From assembly GCA_937873545.1 (NCBI GenBank), contig CALMWI010000019.1, forward strand, positions 1 to 13,301: 13,301 nt of DNA, in the 5' to 3' direction. Below, in pieces: positions 1 through 7,730 of this stretch. Numbering within the stretch: position 1 is the stretch's first letter; each line of letters opens with the position of its first letter. A program made the translations under genes and the position numbers. The notes beneath the pieces were generated by a model, which did not search any database, had not been told where the DNA came from, and saw only the letters and a program-made list of their open reading frames with translations. The stretch is from an uncultured bacterium (lineage in GTDB: Bacteria > UBA4055).

Positions 1-683
1 CCGAGTTCGGCTCCCGCATCATCGAGGGCTTTTCTCATCAGCCTGAAATTTTCCTGAGTCGCGTAAGTTCCGCCGAATCCTTCGGTCGTTGCTCCGAAAG
101 GCACATAGTCAAGCAAGCTCTGGCCTGTCGTTCTGATAACGGCTATCACATCCGCCCCCTGCTTCGCTGCGGCTACCGCCTGCGTGATATCTTCATAAAT
201 GTTCCCTGTCGCTACTATCACATACAGATAAGGACCCTTTTTGTCGCCGTATTTTTCAAGATATTTATCTCTCTGCTCGCGGTTCGATCTGATCCTATCG
301 ACAGTTTTTTTTGCTATAGTAGAAATAGTGTTCTTTATTTCGAACAGGTCCCCCATAGGTAGCGAAACGAGATCAAGCCCGCCTTTGGCGACCATCTCCG
401 CGATCTCCTGAGCGGTCATCTTCTTTTGAAGTATAGCATTACCCAGATATACTGCCGCGCCTGTCGGAAGCCCGCCTTTCTCTTTAATATGATCGACAAT
501 GATGTTCGGGTACGGAATTCCCATTTCATCCGCGCCGTCAACGCCTAAAAGCCTCAATATAGCCCTTTCAACTGTGACGCTTGTATGCTTTTCAATAAAT
601 CCGTGCGTACTTTCGGCGATCCTTTTTGCGGTCTGCCGCGCGTGTTCAGCCGTTTTAAAATCAAGATTTAATTTACTTTCCAC
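1..683 (-). CDS. kamD: Lysine 5,6-aminomutase alpha subunit (partial, C-terminus off the left edge)
   Basis: N-terminal 227 codons of KamD, the larger subunit of the adenosylcobalamin- and PLP-dependent lysine 5,6-aminomutase, which moves the terminal amino group of beta-lysine (or D-lysine) to carbon 5. The translation, reading ESKLNLDFKTAEHARQTAKR after the start codon, continues with blocks typical of the family such as GIPYPNIIVDHIKEKGGLP, LPMGDLFEIKNT, VIRTTGQSLLDYVPFGAT and EGFGGTYATQENFRLMRKAL. The family is a little over 500 residues, so slightly less than half is visible and the rest, probably followed by kamE, lies left of the window. I place the start at the GTG at 683, because GGAGG lies 6 nt upstream and the protein begins as family members do. 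The gene overlaps the end of kamC by 11 bp, which suggests translational coupling. Cobalamin- and PLP-anchoring residues are mainly in KamE and cannot be checked here. Confidence 0.95.
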   Translation of the reverse strand, partial: MESKLNLDFKTAEHARQTAKRIAESTHGFIEKHTSVTVERAILRLLGVDGADEMGIPYPNIIVDHIKEKGGLPTGAAVYLGNAILQKKMTAQEIAEMVAKGGLDLVSLPMGDLFEIKNTISTIAKKTVDRIRSNREQRDKYLEKYGDKKGPYLYVIVATGNIYEDITQAVAAAKQGADVIAVIRTTGQSLLDYVPFGATTEGFGGTYATQENFRLMRKALDDAGAEL

Positions 684-2142
684 CTTTATCCTCCAGAATT
701 CTTTGTGCTCTATTTAAAATTTTTTCTTCAAAACCCAGCATCCGGGCAACTCTTACCGCCTCTTTGGAGACTTCGCTTTTCCAGCTTGACTTCTCGAGCC
801 TGTAATCCATGTGTTTCTGAATTGCGCCGAATGTTTTTGTGTTTATCTGATCCGATATTTCATTCAGATCTGCCCTGCTTAGTCCTATTACCTGATAATG
901 CGTCATTCTTTCATCCAAAACACCGTCGAAATGCGTCGTCATTAATGATATAGTCTGAAAGCCGGTGAGATATTCAAAGAACGATCTTACCAGCGCTCTG
1001 CCTTCATGCGGATTTGTGCCTTTCGCGAATTCATCAAGCGCGAAAAATCCGTTGTGATCCTTCATCAGTTCTAAAATCTCTTTGACGATCACGATCTCAG
1101 CGCCGAATGTGCTGAGGCCGCCCGATACTGACTGCATATCGTCTGAGAGAAAGAATACGAAGTCTAGGTGCGGTATTTCAGCTTTTTTTGCGAATACATA
1201 GAATCCGCATAATCCGAGATAAACATTGAGCGTTATCGTTGCCAAACTGACGCTTTTACCGCCCATATTCGCGCCTGTGATGACATTCGTACCATTTGAC
1301 AGCTCGATCGAAACGGGAACGAACTCGAGCTTCTTCTCTTTTAGCCTGTCCCTGACCGCCGGATTGATACAATCCTGAAGTTTTGTAACCGTGCCTGAAG
1401 TTATCTCCGGCTTTGCGCATGAATTTTCATGCGCAAGCATAGCTTTCGCCATAACAAAATCAATCTGCCCGACCGCCTCGGCCGAATCTTTCAGCTTCTC
1501 GTGACTGATGCGCATTTTTTCGGTAAGGATTCTTTTGATCCTGTCTTCCTCTTTCTGCTCTTTGATAACCGTCTGAACCCTTTTGTCTCTGAGAGCCGAT
1601 ATTTTCTCTTCGGCTGTTTCCTTTAACAGTTCAGTTTCAAGCTTCAGTTTCTCGAGTCTGATCTCTTTCAGTTTTTCAGAATATGCGTCGTAAATCTGAA
1701 ACGAACCGAGGATAATAGCGTCGGGATTTAACAGCTTTAATTCGGCTGACAATTCCGGGATCTGCATCCGTCCGATCTTGATCTTATATTTTTTAATTAC
1801 TGATCTTAAATTTTCGCATGAAATTATAAATGATTTGATCTCAAATAACTCGACTTCATCCAGCACATCGTCTGTAGTATGAAGCTTCCTGATAGTATTT
1901 TTTATATCTCTGAATGTATGTAAAGCGTGTAATATTTCGTTCTTAAAATTCTTGTCCTTTTTGAGGATTTCAATGAATATTCCGACATTTTCCAGTTCTT
2001 CGATCAGCCTTGCATGAGCTGACTTCGGATAAATGCCTGTTTTTTTCTTGAGAGCTGTTCCGTACGGGCTTAATGTGTTCAGCTTTGATATGACATAATT
2101 AAAGCCTATTCTATCGAGATCTTCGTTACGCATGAGCTTCAT
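673..2142 (-). CDS. kamC: MutS-like ATPase, probable lysine 5,6-aminomutase reactivase ATPase KamC
   Basis: A 489-residue ATPase related to the C-terminal half of MutS. Seen in the sequence: a helical N-terminal half with a highly charged probable coiled coil at about 155-217, Walker A GANMGGKS (290-297), an ABC-type signature SGGLSTFGAE (about 340-349), Walker B ALDEFAKG (D370, E371) and a switch histidine in TTHFDG (H404). The MutS mismatch-binding domain is absent, and the gene is embedded between kamB and kamD. I therefore infer a chaperone-like role on the B12 enzyme KamDE (removing damaged cobalamin or remodelling the complex) and not DNA repair; this family is generally named as an aminomutase reactivase ATPase. 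The longest reading frame begins at a GTG at 2151, but its SD would touch that codon. The ATG at 2142 sits 8 nt after GGAGG and is preferred. It overlaps kamB by 17 bp and kamD by 11 bp. Confidence 0.85.
   Translation of the reverse strand: MKLMRNEDLDRIGFNYVISKLNTLSPYGTALKKKTGIYPKSAHARLIEELENVGIFIEILKKDKNFKNEILHALHTFRDIKNTIRKLHTTDDVLDEVELFEIKSFIISCENLRSVIKKYKIKIGRMQIPELSAELKLLNPDAIILGSFQIYDAYSEKLKEIRLEKLKLETELLKETAEEKISALRDKRVQTVIKEQKEEDRIKRILTEKMRISHEKLKDSAEAVGQIDFVMAKAMLAHENSCAKPEITSGTVTKLQDCINPAVRDRLKEKKLEFVPVSIELSNGTNVITGANMGGKSVSLATITLNVYLGLCGFYVFAKKAEIPHLDFVFFLSDDMQSVSGGLSTFGAEIVIVKEILELMKDHNGFFALDEFAKGTNPHEGRALVRSFFEYLTGFQTISLMTTHFDGVLDERMTHYQVIGLSRADLNEISDQINTKTFGAIQKHMDYRLEKSSWKSEVSKEAVRVARMLGFEEKILNRAQRILEDKGGK
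690..694 (-). promoter_or_regulatory. Ribosome binding site deciding the kamD GTG start
   Basis: GGAGG on the minus strand, 6 nt upstream of the GTG at 683 and inside the last codons of kamC. There is no ATG at a comparable spacing, so it fixes the non-ATG start. Confidence 0.75.
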
Positions 2143-3181
2143 AGTGATCACCTCCGACTACATCAATGATAGAAGTCTTTGTTTTTTTTCCCAGAGCTTT
2201 GACGAATTCACTTTTGTTGAAGCTGTGACCCTGAGGAGAGTGCGGATTAGCTGTGATGAACGGCACCGATATAGCATTTACCGCTCTGATCCCTATCCCG
2301 AGCCTTTTTAGAAGCCCCATCAGATCAGGCTTGATGAACAGTTTCGTTCCGTCATGAACTATGATCTGAACTTTTTTTACATCGGTTTTGCTTCTGTCGA
2401 TATTTTTTATCAGGCTTTCCACATTGCTGTCTATTACCGCCCCGTTGATGAATATTCTGTTCGCGGCGTCTGAAACACTCCTGCCTGCATCCGCGAAGGA
2501 ATTCGTACCGCTTTTATAAACCTTTTTTCCTTCTGTGTTGAACACAGCTATCTTAGTTGCGCTGTCAGTCTTTTTTACAGCTTTGAGAATTATCTTGTCC
2601 TGCAACTGCTCTACCCTTAGTTTATCAAGCAGATTTCCGGTAATATCTATAACTGCGGACATGTCAGGAGATACTGAAGCTCCCGCGCTTATGATAACGC
2701 AGTCGGACACCATAGGTACTGCATGGCTTTTTCTCGACAATGCGCCGTCAACAAGTATTTTAGTAGCTCCGTATTTTTTCATTTTATCTATCACTATTCT
2801 GCTCTGCGAGGCGGTAGAAGGACCTGATATCTCAATATATCCCGCGCTTTGAGCTTTAATTATCATAACTTCACCGATCGGAGTGCTGATGCCGGTCACA
2901 TCAAGTATTTCCTTAGTGACATCGCATTGTCTCAGAAGATTTTTCGCAGTTGCGAATATTGTGCCTTTCGGAACGAATATTCTCGGCTTCGGAGTGTTCG
3001 TTACCTGATCGGTCTCCTCGCCGTCTATGCCTATGGATGTTAGTCCGAAAGTGACTTCGCCTTGAAAAACGCTGATCACTTTATTCAGAGCCGTAGTCTT
3101 GCCGGAATTTTTGTCAATTCCGGCAAAAGAGACTACTTTATAACTCGTCAGAAACCTTTTTATTAAGGTTTCAGCGTTCAC
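2126..3181 (-). CDS. kamB: P-loop protein, probable lysine 5,6-aminomutase reactivase subunit KamB
   Basis: A 351-residue protein of the KamB family, found beside kamC in lysine-fermentation clusters and thought to help keep lysine 5,6-aminomutase active. The N-terminus carries a P-loop, GIDKNSGKTT (21-30), on a hydrophobic strand (YKVVSFA, 14-20). The spacing is G-x5-GKT, one residue longer than the usual G-x4-GKT. Other segments that look conserved are the stretch around PKGTIFATAKNLL and, near the C-terminus, ANPHSPQGHSF and IIDVVGGDHYEA. No membrane segment or signal peptide is seen. An upstream-extended frame reaches 3331, but it would lie 161 bp inside kamA. The GTG at 3181, with GGAG 8 nt upstream and only an 11-bp overlap with kamA, is the better start, and no in-frame ATG precedes the P-loop after it. 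The biochemical role is inferred from context and family naming, not from a recognised catalytic motif beyond the P-loop. Confidence 0.78.
   Translation of the reverse strand: MNAETLIKRFLTSYKVVSFAGIDKNSGKTTALNKVISVFQGEVTFGLTSIGIDGEETDQVTNTPKPRIFVPKGTIFATAKNLLRQCDVTKEILDVTGISTPIGEVMIIKAQSAGYIEISGPSTASQSRIVIDKMKKYGATKILVDGALSRKSHAVPMVSDCVIISAGASVSPDMSAVIDITGNLLDKLRVEQLQDKIILKAVKKTDSATKIAVFNTEGKKVYKSGTNSFADAGRSVSDAANRIFINGAVIDSNVESLIKNIDRSKTDVKKVQIIVHDGTKLFIKPDLMGLLKRLGIGIRAVNAISVPFITANPHSPQGHSFNKSEFVKALGKKTKTSIIDVVGGDHYEAHA
2151..2155 (-). promoter_or_regulatory. Ribosome binding site deciding the kamC start
   Basis: GGAGG on the minus strand. It is 8 nt from the ATG at 2142 but runs directly into the GTG at 2151, so it supports the shorter 489-residue product. 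Confidence 0.65.
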
Positions 3182-4439
3182 GCCATTTGCTCCGCTTAAC
3201 TCTTTCCGGCTGTTCGCCTTCAAGGGAAATATGCTCGCTTGATAATCCGGCAACGCCTTCAAGCCTGACTTTCTTTTTACCGGTGCATACATCGCATCTG
3301 CAGCCCGGAGTATAGCTTCCCGGTTCTTCATAGCTTGTAACTACACCTTCAAAATTCCTGAGCACTATTTTTTTATATCCCTGAGATATCATATAATCAG
3401 GCATGACGGGGATCTTTCCGCCGCCGCCGGGCGCATCCACTACATAAGTGGGTACGCAGAAACCTGATGTATGGCCTCTCAGCCCTTCTATTATCTGGAT
3501 CCCGACCGAGACCGGAGTTCTGAAATGAGCAAGTCCCAGTGAAAGGTCGCACTGATATATATAGTACGGTCTTACTCTCATTTTAACCAGTCCGTGAACC
3601 AGATCCCGCATAACATGAACGCAGTCATTTACCCCTCTTAAGAGAACTGACTGGTTTCCAAGCGGTACGCCTGCGTCAGCAAGCATATTGCAGGCTTTTA
3701 TTGAGTCTTCAGTTATCTCATCAGGATGGTTGAAATGTGTGTTTATCCATACGGGATGATATTTTTTGATCATTTCGCAAAAAGCCGGGGTTATCCTCTG
3801 GGGCATAACTACAGGCGTTCTCGTTCCGATCCTGATGATCTCAACATGAGGAATAGCCCTGAGCTTTTTAAGTATCTTCTCTATCTTGTCGTCAGAGAAT
3901 AGAAGCGGGTCGCCTCCCGATAAAAGTACATCGCTTACCTGCGGAGTGTTTTTTATATATTCGATAGCATTATCTATCTGCGCAGAAGGCAGAGGCATGT
4001 CGTTCTGCCCGGCGAACCTTCTTCTTGTGCAGTGCCTGCAATACATTGAGCACTGGTCTGTGATGAGAAGAAGCACTCTGTCGGGATATCTGTGGGTAAG
4101 ACCCGGCACCGGTGAATCGCCGTCCTCATGAAGAGGATCAAGCAGGTCCGCCGGAGATCTGTAAAGCTCATTGACAAGAGGAACAGCCTGTTTTCTTACC
4201 GGGCAGTCCGGATTGTTCTTGTCTATCAGAGACAGATAATACGGCGTTATGGCCATTCTTAAGCTTTCAAGACATTTATTTACGCCGTCTTCCTCTTCCT
4301 TGGTCAGCTTAACGACTTTTTTAAGTTCATCTACATTCTGAATTCTGTTGCGCAACTGCCATGTCCAGTCGTTCCACTGTTCATCAGTCGCATCCTTCCA
4401 GTATGATCTTCCTATCCTTTTCTTATTTGCATCAGCCAT
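3171..4439 (-). CDS. kamA: Lysine 2,3-aminomutase (radical SAM, PLP-dependent)
   Basis: First step of the pathway: interconverts L-lysine and L-beta-lysine using a [4Fe-4S] cluster, S-adenosylmethionine and PLP. The 422-residue length matches the family (about 416 in the clostridial enzyme). Diagnostic residues are all present: the radical SAM triad CSMYCRHC (C130, C134, C137), the glycine-rich SAM segment SGGDP (174-178), the PLP-binding lysine in PGGGGK (K342), and the lysine-recognising aspartates in QCD (D298) and VVDAPG (D335). The zinc-binding cysteines are C273 and the CRCDVC group (C380, C382, C385). All are offset by five residues from the positions I recall for the Clostridium subterminale enzyme. 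The ATG at 4439 has AAGGAG seven nt upstream. The gene lies 35 bp after kdd, and its last 11 bp overlap the kamB start. The oxygen-sensitive cluster fits a strict anaerobe. Confidence 0.97.
   Translation of the reverse strand: MADANKKRIGRSYWKDATDEQWNDWTWQLRNRIQNVDELKKVVKLTKEEEDGVNKCLESLRMAITPYYLSLIDKNNPDCPVRKQAVPLVNELYRSPADLLDPLHEDGDSPVPGLTHRYPDRVLLLITDQCSMYCRHCTRRRFAGQNDMPLPSAQIDNAIEYIKNTPQVSDVLLSGGDPLLFSDDKIEKILKKLRAIPHVEIIRIGTRTPVVMPQRITPAFCEMIKKYHPVWINTHFNHPDEITEDSIKACNMLADAGVPLGNQSVLLRGVNDCVHVMRDLVHGLVKMRVRPYYIYQCDLSLGLAHFRTPVSVGIQIIEGLRGHTSGFCVPTYVVDAPGGGGKIPVMPDYMISQGYKKIVLRNFEGVVTSYEEPGSYTPGCRCDVCTGKKKVRLEGVAGLSSEHISLEGEQPERVKRSKWRER
3190..3193 (-). promoter_or_regulatory. Ribosome binding site deciding the kamB GTG start
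   Basis: GGAG on the minus strand, 8 nt upstream of the GTG at 3181, located inside the 3' end of kamA. Confidence 0.55.
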
Positions 4440-4474
4440 TTTAATTCTCCTTATTTAGGCATTAGCCGATGATT

Positions 4475-5536
4475 TTATGCGTACATTTCTTCAAAAAGCT
4501 GTTTAAGTTTTTTACTTTCTCTCAGTATCTGAATAGATATTTCCGCGTGTCCTTTGGAATATCCGTTACCGATGATCATATTTACATCTTTTCCGATACC
4601 TTCAGCTCCGAGAGCGGCTTTTGTAAAGCTAGTTGCCATAGAGAAGAAATAAACCGTTCCGCCGTCTTTTGCAGCCAGAATTGAAGCCATCTCTGTGTTT
4701 TCGATATTTACGCAGTTGATAACGATATCGGCAAGCTGTCCGTCAGTGTGTTTCATAACCAGATTATAGATCTCGAGAGCATCGGTCGCATTTCCCGTCA
4801 CAAAAACATCGCCGTAACCCAGTTTTCTCGCTCTTTCAGTTGACTTGTCGCTTCCGCCTATGCAGATGACCTTTCCGGTCACGCCGGCTCTTTTGACAGC
4901 TTCGTATAGACAGAGAAGACCTGATTTTCCGCCGCCGCCGATGACCACAACTGTGTCTCCTGGCCTGACAAGTTTTGCCGCCTGTGCCGGCGCTCCCGCC
5001 ACATCGAGAACGGACAGAGCTAAGGTTTCGGACATATCTTTAGGCAGTTTAGCATATATTCCGCTTTCAAAAAGAATAGCCTGCCCTTTAATATCAACCT
5101 GATCGATGTCCGGTCTGACGGCGAGGATCTCTTTTATTACCAGCGGAGTAAGTGAAAGCGATACTAAAGTCGCGATCTTGTCGCCGGGTTTAAGGTCGTG
5201 CGGATATTTCGGTCCTACTTCCTTAACTGTTCCGATCAGCATTCCGCCTGAACCTGTTACGGGGTTTTTATGCTTTCCGGCTTTTGCAACGATGCCTTTC
5301 ATGATCTTTTTGATCTCTTCGACATTGCCTTTAGCCTGTTTTTCGATCTGTGTGAAACTTGCAGAGTCAACATTCAATGTTTTTACATCGATAAGCACTT
5401 CATTGTCATAGATCTCCATAGTGTTGTCGATCTTGTCCGCCGGCTGAGGCAGAACACCCTTTGGTGATATAACTCTGTGCGTTCCGTACTTGCATCCTTT
5501 TTTAAAGGTCCCTTTCTTTGCTGTTTCTTTTTTCAT
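4475..5536 (-). CDS. kdd: L-erythro-3,5-diaminohexanoate dehydrogenase
   Basis: Oxidatively deaminates 3,5-diaminohexanoate to 3-keto-5-aminohexanoate, giving NADH (or NADPH) and ammonia. The 353-residue product has the layout of a medium-chain dehydrogenase-like protein: an N-terminal catalytic half with PVTGSGGMLIGTVKEVG (92-108) and LKPGDKIATLVSLSLTP (115-131), then a Rossmann half whose dinucleotide loop is VVVIGGGGKSGLL (196-208). The family is distinct enough that the name rests on whole-protein resemblance plus its position between kamA and the CoA-transferase genes, where kdd is found in other lysine fermenters. The ATG at 5536 is preceded by GGAG at good spacing. Gaps are 29 bp to atoA and 35 bp to kamA. 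Confidence 0.93.
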   Translation of the reverse strand: MKKETAKKGTFKKGCKYGTHRVISPKGVLPQPADKIDNTMEIYDNEVLIDVKTLNVDSASFTQIEKQAKGNVEEIKKIMKGIVAKAGKHKNPVTGSGGMLIGTVKEVGPKYPHDLKPGDKIATLVSLSLTPLVIKEILAVRPDIDQVDIKGQAILFESGIYAKLPKDMSETLALSVLDVAGAPAQAAKLVRPGDTVVVIGGGGKSGLLCLYEAVKRAGVTGKVICIGGSDKSTERARKLGYGDVFVTGNATDALEIYNLVMKHTDGQLADIVINCVNIENTEMASILAAKDGGTVYFFSMATSFTKAALGAEGIGKDVNMIIGNGYSKGHAEISIQILRESKKLKQLFEEMYA

Positions 5537-5565
5537 TTTTTTCTCCGTTTTTTTTTATTTGAATT

Positions 5566-6231
5566 TTATATTTCCATTATTTTCAGATCTTTGTGAATGA
5601 TCAGATCTGCATCCGTCAGAGATATTACTTCGTTGACGGTCGTGTCTTTATTTATCTCTTTTAAAACAAGCCCATCGGGAGTAACTTCCATCACCGCAAG
5701 CTCGGTTACGATCAGATTGACCTCATGTTTCGCAGTAAGGGGAAGTGTACATTTTTTAAGTATCTTTGAACGGCCTTTTTCCGTATGAAGTGAAGCTACG
5801 ATAACTTTTTTCGCACCCGTGACCAGGTCCATCGCTCCGCCCATTCCGGGAACTTTTTTACCGGGTATTACCCAGTTGGCAATATTTCCTTCCTGATCAA
5901 CTTCAAGCGTGCCGAGGACTGTGATATCCACATGTCCGCCTCTGATTAGCGCGAAAGACATCGAACTGTCGAAAAATGCTCCGCCGGGAAGTACTGTAAC
6001 TGGCTGCCCACCCGCGTTTGTGATATCCATGTTCTCTTTGCCTTTTTCAGGTACGGGCCCCATCATCACCATGCCGTTCTCTGACTGGAATGTCACGGTT
6101 ATATTTTCAGGAACATAATTGGCCACCATCGTAGGAAGTCCTATACCGAGGTTGACCAGCTGACCGTCCTTTAACTCTTTCGCTATTCTTTTAGCTATGA
6201 TCGTTTTCGCAAGTTCTATATCAGTGATCAT
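5566..6231 (-). CDS. atoA: Acetoacetate CoA-transferase beta subunit
   Basis: Catalytic subunit of a class I 3-oxoacid CoA-transferase, which moves CoA from an acyl-CoA to acetoacetate. The 221-residue length is normal for the family. The NLGIGLPT segment (27-34) and the catalytic glutamate in SENG (E51), which forms the gamma-glutamyl-CoA thioester in this family, are present, as is the block GAFFDSSMSFALIRGGHVD. The start ATG overlaps the atoD stop as ATGA, and a strong AGGAGG lies seven nt upstream inside atoD. In the lysine route it recovers the acetoacetate released by Kce. In butyrate-forming organisms the donor is butyryl-CoA. Since no butyrate genes are seen here, acetyl-CoA is an equally plausible donor. 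Confidence 0.93.
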   Translation of the reverse strand: MITDIELAKTIIAKRIAKELKDGQLVNLGIGLPTMVANYVPENITVTFQSENGMVMMGPVPEKGKENMDITNAGGQPVTVLPGGAFFDSSMSFALIRGGHVDITVLGTLEVDQEGNIANWVIPGKKVPGMGGAMDLVTGAKKVIVASLHTEKGRSKILKKCTLPLTAKHEVNLIVTELAVMEVTPDGLVLKEINKDTTVNEVISLTDADLIIHKDLKIMEI

Positions 6232-6884
6232 TTCTTTTCCTCCTTAACGATATACCTTACCAGAACACCCAGTGTCATTACATCCTCGGGTTTTATCTGT
6301 CCGCGTTCGACAAGTTCTTCAGTCTCTACGATAACATTGTCGGCTGCAAGCGCCATCAGAGGATTGAAATTTCTTGTTGTTCCATTGTAATATATATTTC
6401 CGTCGGTATCGGTAATGCTTCCTCTCAGCATGGCAAAATCAGCTTTCAAAGGCAATTCGAGCAGATAATCTTTACCGTTGATCGTAAGTTTCTGCTTTCC
6501 GGTCTCTACTGAAGTTCCGACTCCGGTAGGCGTAAGAAATCCTCCGATACCTGAACCTTCAGCTCTTATCTGCTCTGCAAGCGTCCCCTGCGGAACCAGC
6601 TGTACTTCAAGCGTCCCCTCGTTCATCTGTCTGCCTGCTTCCGGATTAAGTCCTATGTGCGATGTGATAAGTTTTTTAACCTGTTTGTTCACAATGAGCT
6701 TTCCAATGCCTCTATCGGGAAAACCTGCGTCGTTGCAGATCAAAGTAAGTTCCTTGATATTCATTTCGATAAGAAGATCGACAAGGCCTTCAGGCGTTCC
6801 GCATGCCATGAAGCCCCCGAACATAATGCTGATGCCGTCCTTTAAAAGAGGTCTGAGTTCATTTTTATCAACGACTTTTTTCAT
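6228..6884 (-). CDS. atoD: Acetoacetate CoA-transferase alpha subunit
   Basis: Alpha partner of AtoA in the CoA-transferase. The 218-residue length is close to that of E. coli AtoD (220). The glycine-rich N-terminal segment IMFGGFMACGTPEGLVDLL (20-38) is typical, as are the NDAG block (51-54) and GSGIGGFLTPTGVGT (about 111-125), which carries the usual glycine-rich GFxTPTGxGT loop. The ATG at 6884 uses an AGAGG whose first bases overlap the TAG stop of kce. The gap to kce is 11 bp and there is a 4-bp overlap with atoA, so the two subunits are very probably translated in a coupled, stoichiometric way. Confidence 0.94.
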   Translation of the reverse strand: MKKVVDKNELRPLLKDGISIMFGGFMACGTPEGLVDLLIEMNIKELTLICNDAGFPDRGIGKLIVNKQVKKLITSHIGLNPEAGRQMNEGTLEVQLVPQGTLAEQIRAEGSGIGGFLTPTGVGTSVETGKQKLTINGKDYLLELPLKADFAMLRGSITDTDGNIYYNGTTRNFNPLMALAADNVIVETEELVERGQIKPEDVMTLGVLVRYIVKEEKK

Positions 6885-6895
6885 ATTTTGATCCT

Positions 6896-7714
6896 CTATT
6901 TTAATCCTAGTATTATTCTGGCCTCAGCGGGAGTTGCTATTTCTCTGCCGAGTTCTTTCGCAAGCCTGACCACTTTAGCTACGAGCTCGCCGTTAGACTG
7001 AGCTACGACGCCCTTTGACAGATATATATTGTCCTCAAATCCTACTCTTACATGCCCGCCCATAACTATCGACATGGCTGCGCAGTTGAACTCGTGCCTG
7101 CCGATACCTGAAGCTGTAAATGTGCTTCCCGGGGGTATGCTTCCTGCAAGATAAACGATATCTCTCGCTTCGGCTGAAATGGCGCATGATGTCCCCATTA
7201 CGAAATTGAAGTGCATTGGCGATTTTATATGGCCTTCTTTGTTCAGCCTTACAGCCGTATCTATCATTCCCTTATCGAATACCTCGATCTCGGGCTTTAT
7301 GTTTGATTCGATCATTCTTTTTGAAAATACTTTTATCGTATTTTCGGTATTCGTGAAGATCTCATCACCGCCGAAATTGACGGTTCCGCAGTCAAGCGTG
7401 GCCATTTCAGGTTTAAGCTGTAGAGGCTGCATTCTTTCTTCATCGGTCATTCCGACAGCACCGCCCGTTGAAGGCTGGATTATCACATCCGGACATTCTT
7501 TTCTGATAGCGTCGATGCATTCTTTGAATCTGCCTACGTCCTGAGTCGGCGTTCCGTCGTCATATCTTACATGCAGGTGTATTATCGCCGCGCCCGCATC
7601 AACGGCCGATTTCGCCTCCCTTACGATCTCATGAACAGTGTAGGGAACGTTGGGATTACGTTCTTTCGTAACTTCCGCGCCGCATATAGCCGCGGTAATG
7701 ATGAGTTTTTCCAT
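6896..7714 (-). CDS. kce: 3-keto-5-aminohexanoate cleavage enzyme
   Basis: A BKACE-family (DUF849) zinc enzyme that condenses 3-keto-5-aminohexanoate with acetyl-CoA and splits the product into acetoacetate and 3-aminobutyryl-CoA. The 272 residues form a TIM barrel in characterised relatives. Zinc ligands are visible as HLH (H46, H48) and E227 in HVRVGFED. Other family active-site residues I recall from the Cloacimonas enzyme are also present: E14, S82 in PSTGG, R223 and D228 (the last three or four with a three-residue offset after position 82). The ATG at 7714 has AGAGGT upstream. It lies 16 bp after the aminotransferase and 11 bp before atoD. Related BKACE proteins act on other beta-keto acids, but the operon context makes the lysine substrate very likely. 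Confidence 0.95.
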   Translation of the reverse strand: MEKLIITAAICGAEVTKERNPNVPYTVHEIVREAKSAVDAGAAIIHLHVRYDDGTPTQDVGRFKECIDAIRKECPDVIIQPSTGGAVGMTDEERMQPLQLKPEMATLDCGTVNFGGDEIFTNTENTIKVFSKRMIESNIKPEIEVFDKGMIDTAVRLNKEGHIKSPMHFNFVMGTSCAISAEARDIVYLAGSIPPGSTFTASGIGRHEFNCAAMSIVMGGHVRVGFEDNIYLSKGVVAQSNGELVAKVVRLAKELGREIATPAEARIILGLK

Positions 7715-7730
7715 ATCGCGACCTCTTTAT

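Noticed and set aside
673..2151. Annotation of the MutS-like gene as a DNA mismatch repair protein, with the GTG at 2151 as start
   Set aside because: The mismatch-binding domain is missing and the operon is purely metabolic. The SD GGAGG abuts the GTG, whereas the ATG at 2142 has normal spacing.
3182..3331. N-terminal extension of kamB to 3331
   Set aside because: It would lie almost wholly inside the conserved end of kamA, including its zinc-cysteine region. The GTG at 3181 with a GGAG gives an 11-bp overlap consistent with the neighbouring junctions.
4440..4474. Terminator or internal promoter in the largest gap of the operon (kdd to kamA)
   Set aside because: Only 35 bp, with no stem-loop plus T-run and no -35/-10 pair. 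It holds just the kamA ribosome binding site.
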